From positions 1 to 37,631 of the forward strand of contig CACBSE010000008.1 of the NCBI GenBank assembly GCA_902541775.1: a stretch of 37,631 nt of DNA, given 5' to 3'. The stretch is from an uncultured Litorivicinus sp. (lineage in GTDB: Bacteria; Pseudomonadota; Gammaproteobacteria; Pseudomonadales; Litorivicinaceae). Made by a program: the position numbers and the translations under genes. Under the pieces are notes generated by a model. It was not told the origin of the DNA. It ran no database searches and worked only from the letters and a program-made list of their open reading frames with translations. Shown here piece by piece: positions 32,706-37,631 of the stretch (the first letter of the stretch is position 1; the number at the start of each line of letters is the position of its first letter).

Positions 32706-34018
32706 AAACCAAAATCATCAGTCGGATCTGGGATCCAGCCAAGTTTGATCTTATTGGACGGTATCGCTCTATCTTGCAAAAATTTCTTGACCTCAACAGA
32801 TGTTGATTGAGGATTAGATTTAATGTACCGGCCTACTAAAGCAGCGACCCTTGGTACCGCATAACTGCTTCCGCTAGCGTATGTTTTGACGCCGCGGTGA
32901 TCAATTACAGGGATTCGTTCGGCTGGAACTACTAGGTCGACTGAGTCTCTTCCATAGTTCGATTGGGGACCAAGTAACCCAAACTTGTTACCTGACGAAA
33001 CTACTATCAGATTATCCAAATCAAAGGATGCAGGATACACTGCCTGCTTATCAATATCGATGCCATTGTTACCTGCCGACACTATAAAAATTGTCTGAGG
33101 CATATTCCTCGCTTTTGTTTCAAAACATAGCCACTCAGTCTTATTTTTTGAACCCATCGGCATTGCTACCACCCTTATATTGTGGGTTTCCACATGAGCT
33201 AACAGCTGTTCAAATTTGCAGAGGTCATCAGCTGGGAATCTGTAGACCGTCACCTTTTGGTTTTTTAGTTCACGAATTAGAACGCTAAATACAGTCGTAC
33301 CGTGATGTAAGGGAAAAAACGGATTTGATCTCGGATCCTTATCAAAAGGCCGCTGATCGTCGTCCCAGAAATCGTACCCAGTAATGTTTCCGTCGAGATC
33401 AGTAGCGATGAATGGATAAAGCTCTTGTAGCAAATAGTTAACACCTGTATCCACCAAAGCAATGATAGAACGATCATCAATCTGGGTGTCCTCATGGATG
33501 GTTTTTTTCGGGAACTCGGGATTTTGCGGTTCCGTGGAGCTCACTGCGAATGTTGACGCCTCTAAATTCTGTATTGAATCAACGTTTCCCTTTTCGTCAA
33601 AAACCAGTTTGCGAATCCGACCAATCTGGCAATCCGGGGAAAGCCTCAACTGGAGATATTTACGCCCTTGATCATCAGAAACTGTAATGATTGCTACGCG
33701 CCAGTTTGTTCTCGAAGGTTTGTAATTAATTGACAGCTCTGCTTCATCTTTTGGGCTGGCAAACTTGATTGATCGCTCTTTTTTTTCAAGATGCCATGAA
33801 GCGAGGTATGTGTCGGTCAGATTTGGTATTGATGAAGACTCACAAAACAGCTCTTCCCGTGTGCGTATTAAATCCAGAATTGGTTGCGAGCCCTCCACAA
33901 GGTGGGTCGCGCAAATAAGTGGTACTCCAATGCATAAACTCCGAAAGCATCTTTTATTCAATTTACCTCTTTTGCTTGACGCCACAAACTCGATCAAATT
34001 ATTCATTGATTTGTACAT
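32702..34018 (-). CDS. Exported subtilisin-like (S8) serine protease
   Basis: Protein of up to 438 residues. A hydrophobic stretch (CFRSLCIGVPLICATHLVEG) near residues 24-43 should export it, and a propeptide-like region runs to about 175. The catalytic domain has Asp190 in IIALVDTGVNY, His239 in HHGTTVFS, oxyanion Asn317 in SAGNNG and Ser385 in ASGSSYAVPRVAALV. The usual GTSMA is GSSYA. The start is unsure: ATG 34018 or 34006 lie inside the remnant of a second sbmA, and a TTG about 57 bases after 34018, preceded by AGAGG, is another option. The stop overlaps the trypsin-like protease stop. Confidence 0.85.
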   Translation of the reverse strand: MYKSMNNLIEFVASSKRGKLNKRCFRSLCIGVPLICATHLVEGSQPILDLIRTREELFCESSSIPNLTDTYLASWHLEKKERSIKFASPKDEAELSINYKPSRTNWRVAIITVSDDQGRKYLQLRLSPDCQIGRIRKLVFDEKGNVDSIQNLEASTFAVSSTEPQNPEFPKKTIHEDTQIDDRSIIALVDTGVNYLLQELYPFIATDLDGNITGYDFWDDDQRPFDKDPRSNPFFPLHHGTTVFSVLIRELKNQKVTVYRFPADDLCKFEQLLAHVETHNIRVVAMPMGSKNKTEWLCFETKARNMPQTIFIVSAGNNGIDIDKQAVYPASFDLDNLIVVSSGNKFGLLGPQSNYGRDSVDLVVPAERIPVIDHRGVKTYASGSSYAVPRVAALVGRYIKSNPQSTSVEVKKFLQDRAIPSNKIKLGWIPDPTDDFGF

Positions 34019-34112
34019 TTGGGTACCTGCTGCGCCACATCGCGATAGCGATGAGTAGGGTTATACCGAGCCTCCAAGGCCTCCATTTACGGTTGTAGAA
34101 GTACCTAAACAT
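33999..34112 (-). pseudogene. Second sbmA/bacA start, truncated
   Basis: ATG at 34112 opens MFRYFYNRKWRPWRLGITLL and IAIAMW, then YPNVQINE and a TAA where SbmA proteins have Trp. This parallels the intact copy (MFRFFTTRKW and VEINEWFG) in order and spacing. After the stop the same frame reads FDRV and then merges into the subtilisin-like gene. Only about the first 40 codons remain. Confidence 0.65.
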
Positions 34113-34158
34113 GTTTTGATCTTTTGTTCGCTGAGCTTTGGTAACGCGCTACTGTCAA

Positions 34159-34202
34159 CCTAGAGTGCATTCTGGATTCTTTTACCAGTTGGGCTTTTTT
34201 TT
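34159..34202 (-). repeat. Element copy B before the sbmA remnant
   Basis: On the reverse strand this reads AAAAAAAAGCCC, AACTGGTAAAAGAATCC and AGAATGCACTCTAGG, a diverged copy of the element before sbmA. Its frame gives KKKPNW, a stop, then KNPEC, against RKNPDWRKNPEY in copy A. It is 46 bases before the sbmA-remnant ATG, against 48 bases in the intact arrangement. Confidence 0.65.
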
Positions 34203-34268
34203 ATTCAGCCCTTTGCTCTTGTTGCAATGTTTGCAAGACTATGTCACCACGTCTAAAAGGATGCAAGA

Positions 34269-34979
34269 TTGCAAGCGCTCGAACTTTTTGATGACGCCCC
34301 CCACACCGAGCACGCGGTGACTCTGTTCAATCAGGATTTCCGTCATGCCGGGCAGACCGATGATCTCACCATCTATCAAGCAGAATATGCCCTAAAGTCG
34401 CCTGATTTAGAGTGCTTGCATTGTTTGTTGGCTGACCAGTTGGTGGGGGAAGATGATGAAACGCCATGGCTCAGCGCACCGGTCATGGCCGCCTATGTCT
34501 CGCTTGCTGAACGCGAAGATGGCGTTCCAGTTCGGCTCGATGATGCGATTTGTATTCTTGAAAATCGACAAAAGCTATATCTTGTCCGAATGATTATGCG
34601 CCAAGCGACCCTTGAGCCATGGAATGAGAATGCTGATCTCAGTATTACGATCTATCGAGCTGAGTCGCACGATGGGGTGCATCAGAGCTTTTATGATCAG
34701 GTGGCGAATGAGGCACACGATGCGATGGCGGCCTGTCTCTATTGGCACGGTCAAATGGACATCGAAGATGACGCAATCCGGGAAAATCATCAAATCGCTG
34801 TCGAGGCATTGCAGACCGTCGTGCGTGATCTGATCGAAGAGTTCAATCAGCAAATGCCCGAAGGACTAGTGGCTAACCTTGAGCAAGCCGGTATGTTCGA
34901 TGAGGATTATGCGGATGAAGTGGAGCAAGTCGAAGAAGACGATAGTTCATCTGAATCAGGGACTCCGATTATTCATTGA
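34269..34979 (+). CDS. Hypothetical acidic protein upstream of pgi
   Basis: Protein of 236 residues with no family I recognise. TTG at 34269 is the likely start, with AAGGA eight bases upstream; no Met occurs in frame for some 70 codons. The chain has regions LFDDAPHTEHAVTLFNQDF, DAICILENRQKLYLVRMIM and FYDQVANEAHDAMAACLYW, a helical stretch (IAVEALQTVVRDLIEEFNQQ), and a very acidic tail (DEDYADEVEQVEEDDSSSES). No signal peptide or membrane segment is seen. It is followed by pgi within nine bases and should share its message. Confidence 0.65.
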   Translation: MQALELFDDAPHTEHAVTLFNQDFRHAGQTDDLTIYQAEYALKSPDLECLHCLLADQLVGEDDETPWLSAPVMAAYVSLAEREDGVPVRLDDAICILENRQKLYLVRMIMRQATLEPWNENADLSITIYRAESHDGVHQSFYDQVANEAHDAMAACLYWHGQMDIEDDAIRENHQIAVEALQTVVRDLIEEFNQQMPEGLVANLEQAGMFDEDYADEVEQVEEDDSSSESGTPIIH

Positions 34980-34987
34980 GGCAGATT

Positions 34988-36595
34988 TTGAAAGACCAGC
35001 TCAACGCTCTCGCAAACCAATGGAATCAATCACTAAAAGATCTTTTTGATCATGATCCTGAGCGTGGATCACGATTTGTTACGACGGGCGCGGGACTTCG
35101 TCTTGATTATTCGAAACATTGGATTGATCAGGCTGTGCTTGAGGCGTTATCTGAGATTTTAGCTAATTGTCATTTTGCTGCCATGCGTGACCAGTTATTT
35201 GACGGCGAAAAAGTGAATGTCACGGAAGATCGATCAGTTCTTCATGTAGCATTGCGCGCTCAGATGAATGATACGTTTCGTGTGAATGGGGTGTCGATAG
35301 TTTCTGACGTGCTTCAGGCGCGTGATCAGGCATATGCCTTCGCTAACCAGATTCGCGATGGCAGTCTCTTGGGGGCAACAGGAAAAAAGTTTACCGACGT
35401 CGTGAACATTGGCATCGGTGGATCGGATCTAGGGCCTCTGATGGTTAGTGAGGCACTGAAACCGCTGATTGATGGACCTCGACCACACTACGTCTCTAAC
35501 GCCGACGGAGCTCATCTGCACGACACAATTGCGGCTTTAGACCCCGAAGCAACGCTGTTCCTGATTGCTTCAAAGACATTCACAACTCAAGAAACAATGC
35601 ATAACGCGAGTAAGGCGCAGCAGTGGATTTCTGATGTGTTAGGTCACAGGGCGATCGCGTCTCATTTTGTCGCCTTATCGACCAATACCGAGGCGGCCAG
35701 GGCATTTGGAGTATCTGAAGAGCGCATGTTTGGATTTTGGGATTGGGTTGGTGGGCGTTATTCTGTCTGGTCGACGATTGGTTTGTCTTTGATGATTGCA
35801 TTGGGACCAGGTGTGTTTGATCGATTCCTTAATGGTGCCCGTGAGATGGACCTGCACTTTAGAGAATCATCTTTATTGTCAAATATTCCAGTCATAATGG
35901 CGTTACTTGGTGTTTGGTACCGCAATGGCTTTGGCCTACAAACACAAGCAGTCCTGCCATATGAGCAACGACTGCACCGGTTTCCAGCATACCTCCAGCA
36001 GATGGAAATGGAATCGAACGGGAAACGGATCGATAGGGATGGCCAATCAGTTGCATATGACACCTGTCCAGTGATCTGGGGTGAGCCTGGGACCAACGGG
36101 CAACACGCTTTTTTCCAACTATTGCATCAAGGCACGCTCGTGTGTCCGATCGATTTTATCCTGAGTGCGAATCCAACCAACACGGATTCTGAGTCTCACG
36201 TTTTACTCAATGCCAATTGCTTGGCTCAATCGGAGTCGTTGGCATTCGGGAAGTCACATGAGGAGGTCTATCAAGAGATGGTGGATCAAGGGATATCTGC
36301 ATCGCAAGCTAAGCAGTTGGCACCGCATCGTTCCTTCCCCGGCAATCGCCCAAGTTCGACCATCATGATGACACAATTAACTCCCGAGACACTCGGCGCA
36401 TTGATCGCGGCATATGAGCATAAAGTGTTCACCCAAGGTGTTCTTTGGAATATCAACTCATTTGATCAATGGGGCGTTGAGTTGGGAAAAGTACAATGTA
36501 AAGCGTTACGCGCGAGCTTTGATTCGGGCCACGCGAGCAATTTTTCTTCATCGACACGGGAGGGAGTGCGATGGCTTCGAAAAAATATGCACTGA
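34988..36595 (+). CDS. pgi: Glucose-6-phosphate isomerase
   Basis: Cytosolic enzyme interconverting glucose 6-phosphate and fructose 6-phosphate in glycolysis and gluconeogenesis. The sequence shows VVNIGIGGSDLGPLMVSEAL, the sugar-phosphate loop IASKTFTTQETMHNA, GGRYSVWSTIGLSLM (PGI signature) and the catalytic region YLQQMEMESNGK. The end NSFDQWGVELGK is the second signature, and Lys there is at the active site. TTG at 34988 is taken because GAGG lies six bases upstream; the frame opens at TTG 34976 inside the upstream stop. Length is about 535 residues. Confidence 0.95.
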   Translation: MKDQLNALANQWNQSLKDLFDHDPERGSRFVTTGAGLRLDYSKHWIDQAVLEALSEILANCHFAAMRDQLFDGEKVNVTEDRSVLHVALRAQMNDTFRVNGVSIVSDVLQARDQAYAFANQIRDGSLLGATGKKFTDVVNIGIGGSDLGPLMVSEALKPLIDGPRPHYVSNADGAHLHDTIAALDPEATLFLIASKTFTTQETMHNASKAQQWISDVLGHRAIASHFVALSTNTEAARAFGVSEERMFGFWDWVGGRYSVWSTIGLSLMIALGPGVFDRFLNGAREMDLHFRESSLLSNIPVIMALLGVWYRNGFGLQTQAVLPYEQRLHRFPAYLQQMEMESNGKRIDRDGQSVAYDTCPVIWGEPGTNGQHAFFQLLHQGTLVCPIDFILSANPTNTDSESHVLLNANCLAQSESLAFGKSHEEVYQEMVDQGISASQAKQLAPHRSFPGNRPSSTIMMTQLTPETLGALIAAYEHKVFTQGVLWNINSFDQWGVELGKVQCKALRASFDSGHASNFSSSTREGVRWLRKNMH

Positions 36596-36834
36596 GTACA
36601 GATGACGTCAGTCGCGTGATTGAAATGGCTTGGGAAGATCGAACCCCGTTTGAGGCAATCGAAGAATCTTATGGATTGAGTGAATCCGATGTGATTGAAC
36701 TTATGCGATATGAAATGAAACTGTCGAGCTTTAAGATGTGGCGTGAGCGGGTATCCGGGCGCAAAACAAAACACGTCCACCGCCGTGGATACCGCTTCGG
36801 TCGGCACGTCTGCCCAACGCAGCGCACCCGTTAA
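36571..36834 (+). CDS. TIGR03643-family small protein
   Basis: Protein of 87 residues with the family core VIEMAWEDRTPFEAIEESYG, LSESDVIELMRYEMK and SSFKMWRERVSGRKTKH. Members are short, basic and of unknown role; the DVIELM segment resembles a helix-turn-helix. The tail after KTKH, about 19 residues ending CPTQRTR, is longer than usual and may be non-conserved. ATG at 36571 lies inside the end of pgi, behind GGGAGGGAG, so the two are coupled. Confidence 0.78.
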   Translation: MASKKYALSTDDVSRVIEMAWEDRTPFEAIEESYGLSESDVIELMRYEMKLSSFKMWRERVSGRKTKHVHRRGYRFGRHVCPTQRTR

Positions 36835-36925
36835 AATAGAATGTTATAAGCATCGAAAAACTTATTCTTTTGAGATCTAAAGATTTTTGCTTATTATCTG
36901 AGTATAAATTTAAAAGGATAGTGGC

Positions 36926-37631
36926 ATGAACGCATGGAGATCCTTGCTAGGGATCATCAGTATAGCATTTGCGGTGACATCACAGGCTGCAACATTGACA
37001 CCGGTAATTGATAGTTTCACCTTGACCGACTTGATTGAAGACGGCAGCGTGAAGGTACTTGAGATACGAAGTGATGAGAATGCCTATCTAGAGCAACATA
37101 TTCCGGGATCAGTGTATCTTTCGTATGAGGAGTTCAGAGGGCCTAACACGAATCCAGGACAATTGCCTGAGTTCAGCAAGTTAGCTAAGGCGCTTGGCTC
37201 ACGAGGCATTCAAGCTGACGATGCTGTTGTGATTGTCCATGACGGGGTAACAACCACAGATTTTGGTGCCGCAGCACGTGTTTATTGGACTCTGAAAAGT
37301 GTCGGATTTGAGTCACTTGCCATTTTGAACGGTGGCTTTAGAGCATATCAGAAAGACGGCTTCGACCTGGTGACTGGTGAAACTAAAGTGTCACCAGTCA
37401 ACCCAATGCTTGTTTTTAATCCAGAATGGTATGCGGACACGGCGGAGGTTGCAAAACAGGTCGTTGGACACGACAGCGCAAAGCTTCTTGACGCGCGACT
37501 GGATGATTTTTATGCTGGAATTGCGTGGCATGATGCAGCAGCGCGTCCAGGAATTCTTCCGGGCGCAGATCAGTTCGCTTTTGAGGCATTTTTTGATATG
37601 AACACGCCGTTACTGAAGCATTCTGACGAAA
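36926..37631 (+). CDS. Exported rhodanese (sulfurtransferase), 3' end outside window
   Basis: The visible 235 residues begin with a secretion signal (LLGIISIAFAVTSQAATL), followed by a full rhodanese domain and the start of a second. The first domain shows VKVLEIRSDENAYLEQHIPG and, where the active-site loop would be, VIVHDGVTTTD without Cys, as in the structural domain of two-domain enzymes. The second begins AKLLDARLDDFYAG. The catalytic Cys, if present, lies beyond the window. Such proteins move sulfur from thiosulfate or mercaptopyruvate. AAGGA is eight bases before the ATG. Bases 36835-36925 before it hold only a weak AT-rich hairpin and possible promoter. Confidence 0.85.
   Translation, partial: MNAWRSLLGIISIAFAVTSQAATLTPVIDSFTLTDLIEDGSVKVLEIRSDENAYLEQHIPGSVYLSYEEFRGPNTNPGQLPEFSKLAKALGSRGIQADDAVVIVHDGVTTTDFGAAARVYWTLKSVGFESLAILNGGFRAYQKDGFDLVTGETKVSPVNPMLVFNPEWYADTAEVAKQVVGHDSAKLLDARLDDFYAGIAWHDAAARPGILPGADQFAFEAFFDMNTPLLKHSDE

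Overview
The window reads as chromosomal DNA of a gammaproteobacterium. The evidence is the YcgL-family protein, FNR-type regulator, NhaA, glutathione reductase, PrpE-type ligase, SelU, 3-hydroxybutyrate dehydrogenase and Pgi, all of types common in that class. NhaA, a copper block and compatible-solute-type transport genes would suit a marine or saline aerobe, but that is inference. TTG starts preceded by good ribosome binding sites are frequent (chrA, pgi, the DUF3764-like gene, the gene before pgi).

Layout. 1-10.4 kb is housekeeping: YcgL-like end, an MFS transporter overlapping it tail to tail, a frameshifted FNR-type regulator, a helix-hairpin-helix protein, nhaA, a quinone oxidoreductase followed by gor, a ruined SelD-associated oxidoreductase, prpE, selU and tRNA-Thr(GGT). 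10.5-11.9 kb is a gene-poor stretch with coding debris. 11.9-18.3 kb is a five-gene sugar or glycoside uptake operon: binding protein, MalF-like permease with an extra beta domain, MalG-like permease with extra membrane segments, a GH63-type glycosidase and a MalK-type ATPase. 18.6-23.5 kb is a copper block behind a CueR-like operator: CopC-CusF fusion, small exported protein, TolC-like lipoprotein, multicopper oxidase, CopD. 24-28.9 kb holds a DUF3764-like gene, a long-chain acyl-CoA ligase, chrA, a MAPEG remnant, a Tat-signal remnant and bdhA.

28.9-34.2 kb is an AT-richer accessory block: sbmA/bacA-like gene, a truncated gene end, an IS1595-family transposase wreck, an unknown small protein, and two exported serine proteases (trypsin-like with a TPR-like tail, and subtilisin-like) converging on a 4-base overlap. 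A decayed second copy of the sbmA start, with its upstream element, lies at the far edge. 34.3-37.6 kb returns to core genes: an unknown acidic protein, pgi, a TIGR03643-type protein, and an exported rhodanese cut by the window end.

The main result of the hunt is widespread gene decay that ordinary ORF calling misses: FNR, SelD-associated oxidoreductase, MAPEG, Tat-signal protein, an unknown reverse-strand gene near 23.7 kb, IS1595 transposase and a second sbmA. The best candidates for undescribed biology are the two-protease block bounded by sbmA copies, the ABC transporter with remodelled permeases and its own glycosidase, and the CopC-CusF copper cluster with a TolC-like protein but no pump.
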